Shown here: one piece after another, positions 42,085 through 51,630 of the stretch
How the letters are laid out: each line of letters begins with the position of its first letter
How positions within the stretch are numbered: the first letter of the stretch is position 1
Assembly: GCA_964425915.1 (NCBI GenBank)
Contig: CAYROO010000003.1
Coordinates: forward strand, 372,001 to 436,000
Source: Polycyclovorans sp964425915
Lineage (GTDB): Bacteria; Pseudomonadota; Gammaproteobacteria; Nevskiales; Nevskiaceae
Direction: 5' to 3'
Length of the DNA stretch: 64,000 bases
Program-made: the position numbers and the translations under genes
The notes under the pieces: model-generated
Database searches by the model: none
What the model was told of the DNA's origin: nothing
Seen by the model: only the letters and a program-made list of their open reading frames with translations

Positions 42085-44916
42085 ATGGATTCCATCCGTA
42101 TCCGCGGCGCGCGCACGCACAATCTCAAGAATGTGTCGCTGGACCTGCCGCGCGACAAGCTGATCGTCATCACCGGTCTGTCGGGCTCGGGCAAGTCCAG
42201 TCTCGCCTTCGACACGCTGTACGCCGAGGGGCAACGCCGTTACGTCGAGTCACTCTCGGCCTATGCGCGGCAGTTCCTGAGCATGATGCAGAAGCCCGAT
42301 GTGGACACCATCGAAGGGCTGTCGCCGGCCATTTCAATCGAACAGAAGTCGACCAGCCACAACCCGCGCTCGACGGTCGGGACGGTCACCGAAATCCACG
42401 ACTACCTGCGCCTGCTGTTCGCCCGTGTCGGCACCGCGCGCTGCCCCGACCATGGGGTCACCCTGGAAGCGCAATCGGTGGCCCAGATGGTGGATACCGT
42501 GATGGCGCTGCCAGAGGGCTCCGCCTGGATGCTGCTGGCGCCGGTGGTGCGCGGCCGCAAGGGCGAGCACGCCGAGTGGTTCGAACAGGCCCGCGGCCAA
42601 GGCTTCGTGCGGGTGCGGGTGGATGGCACCGTCTACGAGCTGGACGAGGTGCCGGTGCTGGACCGCAAGAAGAAGCACGACATCGACGTGGTGGTCGACC
42701 GCTTCAAGGTGCGCGAGGATCTCAAGCAGCGTCTCAGCGAGAGCTTCGAGACTGCGCTACGCCTGTCCGACGGCTTGGCCACGGTGGTGCCCCACGGCGA
42801 CAGCGGTGAGGCGCCGCTGGGTTTCTCGGCACGCATGAGCTGCCCGCACTGCGGCTACGCGCTGGAAGAACTGGAGCCGCGGCTGTTCTCGTTCAACGCT
42901 CCCCACGGGGCCTGCGCCACCTGTGATGGTCTGGGTCAGCTACAGGTGTTCGACTCGGAACGGGTGGTGGCCCACCCGGAACTGTCGCTGGCGCAGGGGG
43001 CGATTCGCAGCTGGGACAAGCGCAACCCCTACTACTGGCACTTCATTCAGTCGCTGGCCAACCACTACGGCTTCGACCCGGAAAAGCGCTTCGACCGGCT
43101 TGCCGAGAAGCACCGACAGGTGATCCTCTACGGCAGCGGCGACGAGAAGATCGCCTTCGAATATCCGGACGAACGCGGGCGTAAGCGCATCTCCACCCAC
43201 AAGTTCGAGGGGATCATCCCCAACCTGGAGCGCCGCTACCGCGAGACCGACTCCGATGCCGTGCGCGAGGAGCTGGCCCGTTTCCTGTCACAGAAGCCCT
43301 GCCCCGACTGCCATGGTGACCGCCTCAACCGCGCAGCCCGCAATGTGTTCGTCGCCGACCAGTCGCTACCGGCGCTGACTCGGCTGTCGGTCAGGGATGC
43401 GGAAGCGTTCTTCCGCCAGCTCAGCCTGCCCGGGCACCGCGGCGAGATTGCCGACAAGATCCTCAAGGAGATCTCTGCCCGGCTGGGCTTCCTCAACAAT
43501 GTCGGACTGGACTACCTGACCCTGTCACGCAGCGCCGAGACCCTGTCCGGCGGCGAAGCCCAGCGCATCCGCCTGGCCAGCCAGATTGGCGCCGGCCTGG
43601 TGGGTGTGATGTACGTGCTCGACGAGCCCAGCATCGGGCTGCATCAGCGCGACAACGAGCGGCTGTTGCAGACCCTGTTCCGCCTGCGTGATCTCGGCAA
43701 CACGGTGATCGTGGTGGAGCATGACGAGGACGCCATCCGCCATGCCGACTACGTGATCGACATCGGCCCGGGCGCCGGCGTCCATGGCGGCGCCATCGTC
43801 GCCCAGGGCAGCCCAGACCAGGTAGCCAACACCGAGGGCTCCATTACCGGCGCCTACCTGTCCGGCCGAGAGGCGATTCCGGTGCCGGCCAAGCGCGGCA
43901 AGTGGGACCCCGACCGCCAGATCCGGATCCGCAAGGCGCGCGGCAACAACCTGAAGAATGTTGATGCCGATATCCCGGTGGGGCTCATCACCTGTGTTAC
44001 CGGCGTCTCGGGCTCCGGCAAATCAACGCTGATCAACGACACGCTGCAGGCCTGGGCGGCGCGACACCTGAACGGCGCCGCCACCCACCATGCCCCCTGC
44101 GATGGCATCGAGGGCCTGGACCTGCTGGACAAGGTGATCGACATCGACCAGTCCCCGATCGGTCGTACGCCACGCTCCAACCCGGCGACCTACACCGGAC
44201 TGTTCTCGCCTATCCGTGACCTGTTTGCCGGAGTCCCCGAAAGCCGGGCGCGGGGCTACACCCCGGGGCGCTTCAGCTTCAACGTCAAGGGCGGTCGCTG
44301 CGAGACCTGCCAGGGCGATGGAGTGATCAAGGTGGAGATGCACTTCCTGCCGGACGTCTACGTCACCTGCGACACCTGCCAGGGGCGGCGCTACAACCGC
44401 GAGACCCTGGAGATCCGCTACAAGGGCAAGACCGTCGACGAAGTGCTCAACATGACGGTCGAAACCGCCTGCGAGTTCTTCAAGCCGGTGCCGGCCCTGC
44501 ATCGCAAGCTCAGCACCCTGATGGATGTCGGCCTGTCGTACATCACCCTGGGGCAGAACGCGACCACCCTGTCGGGTGGCGAGGCGCAGCGCATCAAGCT
44601 GGCGAAGGAGCTGTCGCGCCGCGACACCGGCAACACCCTGTACATCCTCGACGAGCCCACCACCGGCCTCCATTTCCATGATGTCGCCCAGCTGATCAAG
44701 GTGCTGGAGCGGCTCCGCGATCATGGCAATACGGTGGTGATCATCGAGCACAACCTCGACATCATCAAACGCGCTGACTGGCTGTTGGATCTCGGGCCCG
44801 AAGGTGGCAGCGGCGGCGGCGAACTGGTGGCCAGCGGCACGCCGGAACAGGTCGCCACCGTGGCGCGTTCGCATACCGGTCGCTTTCTCAAGCCGCTGCT
44901 CAAGAAGAAGCGCTGA
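42085..44916 (+). CDS. uvrA: Excinuclease ABC subunit A
   Basis: 943 residues, the usual length. UvrA finds DNA lesions for nucleotide excision repair. The start at 42085 gives MDSIRIRGARTHNLKNVSLDLPRDK, the family N-terminus. Walker A motifs are GLSGSGKSS (31-39) and GVSGSGKST; signatures are LSGGEAQRI (twice). The zinc modules are CPHC...CATC and CETC...CDTC. I saw no clear LexA box in the 117-base gap to the MFS gene. Confidence 0.99.
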   Translation: MDSIRIRGARTHNLKNVSLDLPRDKLIVITGLSGSGKSSLAFDTLYAEGQRRYVESLSAYARQFLSMMQKPDVDTIEGLSPAISIEQKSTSHNPRSTVGTVTEIHDYLRLLFARVGTARCPDHGVTLEAQSVAQMVDTVMALPEGSAWMLLAPVVRGRKGEHAEWFEQARGQGFVRVRVDGTVYELDEVPVLDRKKKHDIDVVVDRFKVREDLKQRLSESFETALRLSDGLATVVPHGDSGEAPLGFSARMSCPHCGYALEELEPRLFSFNAPHGACATCDGLGQLQVFDSERVVAHPELSLAQGAIRSWDKRNPYYWHFIQSLANHYGFDPEKRFDRLAEKHRQVILYGSGDEKIAFEYPDERGRKRISTHKFEGIIPNLERRYRETDSDAVREELARFLSQKPCPDCHGDRLNRAARNVFVADQSLPALTRLSVRDAEAFFRQLSLPGHRGEIADKILKEISARLGFLNNVGLDYLTLSRSAETLSGGEAQRIRLASQIGAGLVGVMYVLDEPSIGLHQRDNERLLQTLFRLRDLGNTVIVVEHDEDAIRHADYVIDIGPGAGVHGGAIVAQGSPDQVANTEGSITGAYLSGREAIPVPAKRGKWDPDRQIRIRKARGNNLKNVDADIPVGLITCVTGVSGSGKSTLINDTLQAWAARHLNGAATHHAPCDGIEGLDLLDKVIDIDQSPIGRTPRSNPATYTGLFSPIRDLFAGVPESRARGYTPGRFSFNVKGGRCETCQGDGVIKVEMHFLPDVYVTCDTCQGRRYNRETLEIRYKGKTVDEVLNMTVETACEFFKPVPALHRKLSTLMDVGLSYITLGQNATTLSGGEAQRIKLAKELSRRDTGNTLYILDEPTTGLHFHDVAQLIKVLERLRDHGNTVVIIEHNLDIIKRADWLLDLGPEGGSGGGELVASGTPEQVATVARSHTGRFLKPLLKKKR

Positions 44917-44924
44917 AGCCGTCG

Positions 44925-45884
44925 TTATCGAAGGTGGCAGGCTACCGGCCGATGGTCACCGCGCGGCTGAGGCCGTTCGGTATGGCAAAGGTCGATCACC
45001 TCTGCACAGCGCGGCGCGAACGGGCACCCCGGCAGGATGTCGCCCGGCGCCGGCGGCTGGCCCGGCAAGGTGGTCAGCGGCTGGCTACGGTCGCTATCAA
45101 GGCGGGGACGCGCCTGTAACAAGCCTTGGGTATAGGGGTGCCGTGGCGCCGACAGCAGATCTCCGGTCGCCCCCTGTTCCATGCAACGACCGCCGTACAT
45201 CACCAAGGTACGCCGGCAAACCTCTGCGACCACCCCGATATCGTGGGTGATGAGGATGATGGCCAGTCCAAACTCGCGCTGCAGTTCGCGCAATAGCTGC
45301 AACAGGCCTGCCTGCACGGTGACATCGAGCGCCGTGGTGGGCTCGTCGGCCAGCAACAGGGCCGGCCGCGGCAACAGGGTCATCGCCATCATCACCCGCT
45401 GACGTTGCCCCCCGGACAGCTCATGCGGATAGGCCTGCAGGCGACGTCGCGCCTCGGGTAACTGCACCGCTTCCAGCATGCGCGCCGACTCACTCAGCGC
45501 GGCGTCACGACTGAGCCCGCGGTGTAGCTGCAGCACCTCCGCCATCTGCACGCCGATCCGCAGATAAGGGTTGAGCGAAGTCATCGGATCCTGGAACACC
45601 ATGCCGATGCGGGCCCCGCGAACGGCGCGGCGCGCCGCCTCGGGCGCGGTCAGCAGGTCGCGCCCTTCGAACACCACCGCGCCGCTGACGCGCGCGTTAT
45701 CGGCCAGCAGGCCGAGAATCGCCAAGGCGGTCTGCGACTTGCCGGATCCGGACTCGCCGACGATGCCGAGGGTTTCGCTCGCGTGCATCGCGAAGTCGAG
45801 GCGATCAACCGCCACCACCGGCCCGTCGGGGGTTTCGAAGCGGACCTGAAGATCCCGGACCTGCAGCAGCGGCGCATCGATCAT
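44925..45884 (-). CDS. oppD: Oligopeptide ABC transporter ATP-binding protein (OppD/DppD)
   Basis: 319 residues. Walker A GESGSGKS (43-50), Q-loop region GMVFQDPMTSLNPYLRIG, signature LSGGQRQRVMMAM, Walker B LLLADEPTTALD, H-loop ITHDIGVVAEVC. The C-terminal CPFAPRC...C motif for the Fe-S-like oligopeptide domain is present. The ATG at 45884 follows AAGGAG that lies inside the end of oppC. Normally a second ATPase, OppF, follows; here uvrA faces it after 8 bases, so OppF is missing. Confidence 0.94.
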   Translation of the reverse strand: MIDAPLLQVRDLQVRFETPDGPVVAVDRLDFAMHASETLGIVGESGSGKSQTALAILGLLADNARVSGAVVFEGRDLLTAPEAARRAVRGARIGMVFQDPMTSLNPYLRIGVQMAEVLQLHRGLSRDAALSESARMLEAVQLPEARRRLQAYPHELSGGQRQRVMMAMTLLPRPALLLADEPTTALDVTVQAGLLQLLRELQREFGLAIILITHDIGVVAEVCRRTLVMYGGRCMEQGATGDLLSAPRHPYTQGLLQARPRLDSDRSQPLTTLPGQPPAPGDILPGCPFAPRCAEVIDLCHTERPQPRGDHRPVACHLR

Positions 45885-45888
45885 CGGC

Positions 45889-46767
45889 TCAACGCTCCTT
45901 GGGATCAAGCGCATCGCGAAGGCCGTCCCCGATGAAATTGAAGCAGAACAGGGTGAGGGCGAGGAAGGCGGCGGGGAAGATCAGCGACCAGGGCGCTCGC
46001 GCCATTTCGCGGGCCCCTTCGTCCACCAGGGCGCCCCAACTGGTGGCGGGTGCCTGCACGCCGAGGCCGAGAAAACTGAGGAAGGACTCCACCAGGATCA
46101 CCTGCGGAATGGTCAGCGTCACATAGACCGCCACCACCCCCAGCAGATTGGGGATGATGTGGCGGCGAATGATGGTCCCGGGTGTGACGCCTGCGACCAC
46201 CGCCGCCTCGATGAACTCGCGGCGCCGCAGGCTCAGGGTTTGGCCGCGGACAATGCGTGCCATGTCCAGCCAGTTGATGGCGCCGATCGCCACGAAGATC
46301 AGCACCAGGTGACGCCCGAACAGCACCATCAGCAGGATGACCAGGAACATGAACGGCAGGGCATAAAGAATATCGACAATGCGCATCATCACCGCATCGA
46401 CCCGGCCGCCGAAGTAGCCGGCAACCGCACCCCAGGTCACGCCGATCAACAGCGACACCAGGGTGGCGACCACCCCCACCATCAGGGAGATGCGCCCCCC
46501 ATGCAGGGTGCGCGTGAACAGGTCGCGCCCCAGGGTATCGGTGCCGAACCAGTGTGCCGCCGTGAAAGGCGCCGCCGCCCACTCGCCATCGAAGTCGATC
46601 TGGTCGTAGGCATACGGCGTCAGCCAGGGGCCGACGATCACCAGCAGCATGATCGTGGTCAGCACCACCAGCGCCGTCATCGCAGCACGATTGCGGCGGA
46701 GCCGACGGCCAGCGTCCTGCCACAGGCTGCGGCCGGCATCGGCAGGGGGCAGCACCGGCAGGCTCAT
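45889..46767 (-). CDS. oppC: Oligopeptide ABC transporter permease OppC
   Basis: 292 residues with six transmembrane helices and an N-terminal cytoplasmic extension (RRLRRNRAAMTALVVL) typical of OppC/DppC. The transmembrane-permease EAA loop appears as EFIEAAVVAGVTPGTIIRRHIIPNL. It overlaps oppB by 4 bases. With oppB it forms the channel for peptides delivered by OppA. Confidence 0.95.
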   Translation of the reverse strand: MSLPVLPPADAGRSLWQDAGRRLRRNRAAMTALVVLTTIMLLVIVGPWLTPYAYDQIDFDGEWAAAPFTAAHWFGTDTLGRDLFTRTLHGGRISLMVGVVATLVSLLIGVTWGAVAGYFGGRVDAVMMRIVDILYALPFMFLVILLMVLFGRHLVLIFVAIGAINWLDMARIVRGQTLSLRRREFIEAAVVAGVTPGTIIRRHIIPNLLGVVAVYVTLTIPQVILVESFLSFLGLGVQAPATSWGALVDEGAREMARAPWSLIFPAAFLALTLFCFNFIGDGLRDALDPKER

Positions 46768-47681
46768 GTGCGCACCCGCGGGTCGAGCACACCGTAGAGC
46801 AGGTCCACCAGAAAGTTGAAGGCGATGATCAGCACCCCGTAGAACACCACCACGCCCATCACCAGCCCGTAGTCACGGTTGAGCGCGCCCTGCACGAAAT
46901 AGCGCCCCAGTCCGGGAATGCCGAAGATCTGCTCGATCACCACCGAGCCGGTGATGATGCCGGCGGCGGCGGGCCCCAGATAGGACAGCACCGGCAGCAT
47001 GGCCGGCCGCAAGGCATGCCGCAGCATCACCTGACGCATCGGCAGGCCCTTGGCCCGCGCGGTGCGAATGTAGGGCTGATGCAGCACCTCAATCATGGAG
47101 CCACGCATCAGCCGCGCGATGTAGGCCACCTGCGGCAAGGCCAGCGCCACGACCGGCAGCACCCGGCTGGCCACACCGCCATCCCAGCCGCCGGCCGGGA
47201 GCCAGCCCAGGGTGACCGCGAACAGCAGGATCAGCAGGGGCGCCACCACGAAATTGGGCACCGAGATGCCGGTCATCGCCAGGGTCATCACCCCATGGTC
47301 CAAGGCCCGGTTCTGGCGCAGGGCCGCCAGCATGCCGGCACCGCCGCCCACCACCAGGGCCAGCACCAGCGCACTGAGGCCCAGCTGCAGCGACACCGGA
47401 AAGCTCTGCCCGATCAGTTCGTTGACGCTGAACTCGGCATACTGAAATGACGGCCCAAGATCACCGCGGACGACATCCGCGAGGTAGTGTCCCAGTTGCT
47501 GCCAGAGCGGCAGATCCAACCGGTACTGCGCCTCCAGTTGCGCCTTCACTTCCGCCGGCAGCGCGCGCTCGGTGTCGAAGGGCCCGCCCGGCGCAGCCCG
47601 CATCATGGCGAATGCCAGCACCACCAGCACCAGTAGGGTGGGCAGCGCGGAGGCCAGTCTGCGCAGCGCGAATCCGATCAT
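46764..47681 (-). CDS. oppB: Oligopeptide ABC transporter permease OppB
   Basis: 305 residues, six transmembrane helices. It begins MIGFALRRLASALPTLLVLVVLAF, the standard OppB/DppB start, and its EAA loop is YIRTARAKGLPMRQVMLRHALRPA. The ATG at 47681 overlaps the oppA stop by ATGA. A GTG-type start further upstream would run into oppA and is less likely. Confidence 0.95.
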   Translation of the reverse strand: MIGFALRRLASALPTLLVLVVLAFAMMRAAPGGPFDTERALPAEVKAQLEAQYRLDLPLWQQLGHYLADVVRGDLGPSFQYAEFSVNELIGQSFPVSLQLGLSALVLALVVGGGAGMLAALRQNRALDHGVMTLAMTGISVPNFVVAPLLILLFAVTLGWLPAGGWDGGVASRVLPVVALALPQVAYIARLMRGSMIEVLHQPYIRTARAKGLPMRQVMLRHALRPAMLPVLSYLGPAAAGIITGSVVIEQIFGIPGLGRYFVQGALNRDYGLVMGVVVFYGVLIIAFNFLVDLLYGVLDPRVRT

Positions 47682-49255
47682 TGTGGCCGCCCCTCGATCC
47701 ACAGGCGCCGCGTTGGGTGGTGATCCATGATGTTGCCTTCCCAGCCCTTCACCCAGGGCTTCACCAGATGCTTGGTGACATAGAAGTACAGGGGCAGCAC
47801 CGGCAGGTCTTCAACGATCATTGCCTCGGCATCGTGCATCAGCGCCGCCCGGCGTGTCGGGTCCGGCTCGCGGCTGGCGGCGTCGAGCACCGCATCGAAG
47901 GCGGGGTTGTCGTAGCCGACGTCATTGAGACCGTGCCCGGAGTGAAGGATCTCCATGAAGGTGTTGGGGTCGTTGTAGTCACCAATCCAGCCGGCACGGA
48001 ACACCTGGGTGTCGACGCCTAGCCGTCGGGTTTGCAGGTAGACCTTCCACTCCTGATTGCGCAAGGTCGCTTTGACGCCCAGCCATTGTTTCCACATGGC
48101 GGCAATGACGGTGGCGATTTTGCGATGGTCTTCCTGCGTGTTGTAGAGGATTTCCACTTCCGCTGGGCGGTCGGGCCCGTAGCCGGCCTCGGCGTATAGC
48201 GCGCGCGCGCGCGCCAGCCGCTGTTCACGGGTCCAGCCCGCCCATTCCGGTGTGGCCGGGCGATGGCCATCGACACCGGGGGGCACCCAGGTGTAGGCCG
48301 GCACCTCGCCGTTGCCGAGCACCTTGCCGGTAATGATGTCGCGATCCACCGCCAGCGCCAGCGCCAGACGCAGCTTCGGGTTGTCCCGCAGCGGCGGCTG
48401 CGCCAGGTTGAGGCCGTAGTAGTAGGTGCCGAGATAGGGGTGCACCCGCCATTCCTCCGGCAGGTGCTGTCGCACCCAGGCGCTCTGCGAGGAGGGCACG
48501 GTGTAGGTGATGTCGAGCTCACCGGCACGGTAGCGCTTGAACTCGGAGTCGATGTCCTCGGTGGACAGGTAGCGAACCCGATCGATCCGCGTGGCGGCGT
48601 CGTCCCAGTAATGCGGATTGCGAACCAGCTCAATGTGCGACTGCAGCGCCCACTCGCGCAGTTGGTAGGCGCCATTGCTCACCATGCGTCCGGGCCGTGC
48701 AAAATCCTTGCCCCATTGCGCCAGGCTGGGCCGGTGGATCGGACTGGCGGAGGAATGGCTGAGCAGGCCCAGCAGGTAGGGCGTGGGCGCGCGCAGTTGG
48801 ATGTCCAGCGTGTGCGTGTCGACGGCAACGACCCCGAGGTCGGCCGCCGGCCGTTCACCGGCAATGATGGCATCGGCATGCTGCAAGGGCGACAGCATCT
48901 GCGAGTAGTTGGAGCCGGTGGCCGGGTCGACGCTGCGCTGCAGGCCCGCGACGAAATCGGCGGCCGTCACCGGATCCCCGTTGCTCCAGCGCGCCTCAGG
49001 ACGCAGGTGGAAGCGATAGCGCAAGCCATCATCCAGCCGTTCCCAGTGGGTCGCCGCACCCGGTTCCGGACGTCCGTCCGGACCGCTGCGGGTCAGGCCC
49101 TCGTAAAGATCTCGCACCACGTCGGATGCGCTGACGCTCTCAATACGATGTGGGTCCAGTCCTTCGACATCGCCGCCGTTGCCCCGACGCAGCAGCTGCT
49201 CCGCCGCCGCGGGCAGGGCAAGCATCAGAGCAAGAACCACGAGCAACAGGCGCAT
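47678..49255 (-). CDS. oppA: Periplasmic oligopeptide-binding protein OppA
   Basis: 525 residues. A signal peptide (MRLLLVVLALMLALPAAA) and no lipobox, so a soluble periplasmic protein. SBP family 5 features: GLDPHRIESVSASDVVRDLYEGLTR, YRFHLRPEARWSNGDPVTAADFV, YYYGLNLAQPPLRDNPKLRLALALAVDRD. The closest type is OppA/MppA. First gene of a four-gene operon oppA-B-C-D. Confidence 0.94.
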   Translation of the reverse strand: MRLLLVVLALMLALPAAAEQLLRRGNGGDVEGLDPHRIESVSASDVVRDLYEGLTRSGPDGRPEPGAATHWERLDDGLRYRFHLRPEARWSNGDPVTAADFVAGLQRSVDPATGSNYSQMLSPLQHADAIIAGERPAADLGVVAVDTHTLDIQLRAPTPYLLGLLSHSSASPIHRPSLAQWGKDFARPGRMVSNGAYQLREWALQSHIELVRNPHYWDDAATRIDRVRYLSTEDIDSEFKRYRAGELDITYTVPSSQSAWVRQHLPEEWRVHPYLGTYYYGLNLAQPPLRDNPKLRLALALAVDRDIITGKVLGNGEVPAYTWVPPGVDGHRPATPEWAGWTREQRLARARALYAEAGYGPDRPAEVEILYNTQEDHRKIATVIAAMWKQWLGVKATLRNQEWKVYLQTRRLGVDTQVFRAGWIGDYNDPNTFMEILHSGHGLNDVGYDNPAFDAVLDAASREPDPTRRAALMHDAEAMIVEDLPVLPLYFYVTKHLVKPWVKGWEGNIMDHHPTRRLWIEGRPQ

Positions 49256-49363
49256 AACAGGGATTCCAGGGGGCGCCGCTGGGGCGTCCCGCAGCATCAA
49301 TCAAAGGAGGACCCCCGAGAAACTAACTGTTGCACTGCCCCGTCATCAAGCGGCAGTTGCGGC

Positions 49364-50581
49364 TCAGCCCGCAGCCTCCATGCGCCGACGCTCGCGGAGG
49401 TGGTCGCGCCAGGCCCGGGCATCGGCGCGGCGCCGGGGATCATCCATGGCAGCGGTGAAGGCCTGCTCTGCCATGTCCAGCCGATCCAAGGACATCGCCG
49501 CTACGCCCCGCAGAAACTGGACTTCTCCAGAACTGTCGACGCCCTTGCGCAGGGCCAGGTCGAGCGCCTCCAGCGCCGCGGCCCACTGGCGCGACTCGAT
49601 CCGTACCTGCGCCAGCCGCAGCGCCAGCGTACCGCGAGACGCCGCCTGGGCGGCCTGCGCCAACACGCTATCGGCACGACCATGCTCGCGTGCAGCAATC
49701 CAGGCCTCGGCCAGGGCGACACGGGTGCTTTCGTCGCCCGGCAGCCGCCCCGAGGCGATCCCCGCTGCCAGCACTTCGGCAGCCTTGTACGGAATATCCA
49801 GCAGCCGATAAAGCTGGGCCAAGTTGCGGACCGCTGTGGCCGACGTCAGTAAGCCCTGACGATCCGCAAGCGCCAGCACCGCCAGCGCCTCGCGATCGCG
49901 CTTGATCTCGATCAAAACGCTGGCGAGCTGCTGCCAGGGCATGGCAGTGTCCGGTGCCAGCGCGATGATGTTGAGCAATGTTTCCGCGCAGGCGGCGTAC
50001 TGCTCGAGCGCATGATGCAACCCCAGCTTGAACTGATACCAGGACAGCCGCGGCGCATCGCTGGCGGCGATTGCAGCGGAGACATGGGGCAAGGCCTCGC
50101 GGTAGCGTTGACGGTCAGCATAGGCGCTGGCCAGCATCAAGTGCGCATCGACGCTGCCCGCTGCGCCGACCTCCTCGAAATAGGCCTCCAGCCTCGCGAT
50201 GGCCTCGTCCAGCCGCCCTTCCGAAAACAATAGCTGCCCCAGCGCCATCAGCATCTGCTCGTGGGGCTGCTGGGGTAGCGCATTCAGCGCCAGCGCCTGC
50301 TCGAAATAGGGGATCGCGCGAGCAAACTGATTGCGGTCCGCGTGAAGAAATCCCAGGGTCTGCAGCACCAGTGCCTGCTCATAGTCATTGGCAGTCCGCT
50401 GCTGCAACGCCTGCAGCAGCTTCAGCGCTTCCTCATGACGGTCCTCGGCCATCAGCGCCTGCGCCTTTTCCAGCGGCCGAAAGTTGGCTTCCGACAGGCT
50501 GCCGCTGGCCTTGCGCTCGGCCTGAACCGCGAGGCTGGTGAGCAGCAGCAGGGTCAGCACGGATTGCCGTAGCAGGCTCAT
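49364..50581 (-). CDS. Exported TPR-repeat protein of the TonB2/TtpC-type operon
   Basis: 405 residues. A signal peptide (MSLLRQSVLTLLLLTSLAVQA) precedes about nine tetratricopeptide-like helical repeats (for example EKAQALMAEDRHEEALKLLQAL, ALVLQTLGFLHADRNQFARAIPYFEQALAL, PEVLAA-type units to the end). It is the last gene of the operon and overlaps tonB by ATGA. TPR proteins accompany this type of TonB cluster in many marine and soil gammaproteobacteria; the role is thought to be scaffolding in the periplasm but is not proven. Confidence 0.88.
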   Translation of the reverse strand: MSLLRQSVLTLLLLTSLAVQAERKASGSLSEANFRPLEKAQALMAEDRHEEALKLLQALQQRTANDYEQALVLQTLGFLHADRNQFARAIPYFEQALALNALPQQPHEQMLMALGQLLFSEGRLDEAIARLEAYFEEVGAAGSVDAHLMLASAYADRQRYREALPHVSAAIAASDAPRLSWYQFKLGLHHALEQYAACAETLLNIIALAPDTAMPWQQLASVLIEIKRDREALAVLALADRQGLLTSATAVRNLAQLYRLLDIPYKAAEVLAAGIASGRLPGDESTRVALAEAWIAAREHGRADSVLAQAAQAASRGTLALRLAQVRIESRQWAAALEALDLALRKGVDSSGEVQFLRGVAAMSLDRLDMAEQAFTAAMDDPRRRADARAWRDHLRERRRMEAAG

Positions 50582-51213
50582 GAGCCCTCCAGGCTGAACA
50601 CGATGTCATACGTACCCGTCTGCTCGACGGCCTGACCATCGACGATGCGCGGCCGGAACTTGCTGCGACGAGCGGACTGCAGCGCGGCCTGCTCGAAGTA
50701 GCCGCGCGGCGAAGCCTTGATGACACGCGCGGTGCGCACCAGTCCATCCGGCCCCACCACCACCTCCACCGTGACCACGCCCGAGACGCCGTCCCGGGCT
50801 GCCTGCCGCGGATACTGAGGGGCGATCCGCAACAGCGGGATCAACTCGCCATCTCCGCTGAGATCACCCGCTTGGAACTGGCCAAGGAAAGGACCCCCGG
50901 CCATGTGCGGCGCCAGATCGAGCTGTGGCATCTGAAACGGCATCGGCGCCGGCTGCGCCTGGGTCGGCGGCGCCTGCACCTGCAGCTGAGGTGGCGGCGG
51001 GTTTCTCGGGGGCGGCGGCCGTTCCGGCTTGGTCCGGTCGCGCACCTCCAGTCGCGTCTCGCGTGGCACCCGGACGAAATCGACCCCGGCGTAGGCGTCG
51101 ACCGCTGCATGCTGCCGACCGCCGCCCACCACCATGGCGTGCATCAGCCAGAACAGCCCCGTCGTCACCAGCACCGCCAATCCCAGCGCCGTCAGCAGTC
51201 GGTGCCGCTTCAT
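50578..51213 (-). CDS. TonB-family energy transducer (TonB2 type)
   Basis: 211 residues. One N-terminal membrane helix (LLTALGLAVLVTTGLFWLMHAM), a Pro-rich spacer (PERPPPPRNPPPPQ) and a C-terminal TonB domain with YPRQAARDGVSGVVTVEVVVGPDGLV and FEQAALQSARRSKFRP. It transmits proton-motive force to TonB-dependent receptors. The spacer is shorter than in E. coli TonB, as usual for TonB2 proteins. ATGA overlap with exbD. Confidence 0.95.
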   Translation of the reverse strand: MKRHRLLTALGLAVLVTTGLFWLMHAMVVGGGRQHAAVDAYAGVDFVRVPRETRLEVRDRTKPERPPPPRNPPPPQLQVQAPPTQAQPAPMPFQMPQLDLAPHMAGGPFLGQFQAGDLSGDGELIPLLRIAPQYPRQAARDGVSGVVTVEVVVGPDGLVRTARVIKASPRGYFEQAALQSARRSKFRPRIVDGQAVEQTGTYDIVFSLEGS

Positions 51214-51623
51214 TCGCCGCCCTGGGGGTCCGTGGCAGCAATCGAGATGTTGTCGACACCGGCCAGACGGACCTGGTCCATCACCTGCACCAGCACGCCG
51301 GTTTCGGAGCCCCGGTCGGCGATGATCACCACGGCGCCTTCAGGATTCTCGGCATGGAGCCGCTCGATGTTGGCGCGCACTGCACGCAGGTCCACGGCGC
51401 GCTTGTCGATCCACACTTCGCCGCTGTCGCGTATGCCCACCAGAATGTTGCCCTGCTCCTTGCGCTCCGCAGTCTTGGCGCTGGGCCGGCTGACGTCGAT
51501 GCCGGTTTCCTTGACGAAGGAGGTGGTGACGATGAAGAAGATGAGCATGATGAACACCACGTCCAGCATCGGGGTCAGGTCGATGCCAGCGTCGTCTTCA
51601 GCGCGTCGATGCTTGCGGGCCAT
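51210..51623 (-). CDS. exbD: Biopolymer transport protein ExbD
   Basis: 137 residues, one transmembrane helix with the essential Asp: IDLTPMLDVVFIMLIFFIVTTSF. The periplasmic domain follows. With ExbB it forms the proton-driven motor for TonB. Length and motif are typical. Seven bases after exbB. Confidence 0.96.
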   Translation of the reverse strand: MARKHRRAEDDAGIDLTPMLDVVFIMLIFFIVTTSFVKETGIDVSRPSAKTAERKEQGNILVGIRDSGEVWIDKRAVDLRAVRANIERLHAENPEGAVVIIADRGSETGVLVQVMDQVRLAGVDNISIAATDPQGGE

Positions 51624-51630
51624 GATCAGC

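Noticed and set aside
48196..48218. Alternating GC tract inside oppA as a regulatory or phase-variable repeat
   Set aside because: The short (GC)n tract lies within a well-conserved coding region and encodes Ala/Arg residues. The unit is 2 bases and the frame is intact, so there is no sign of slippage.
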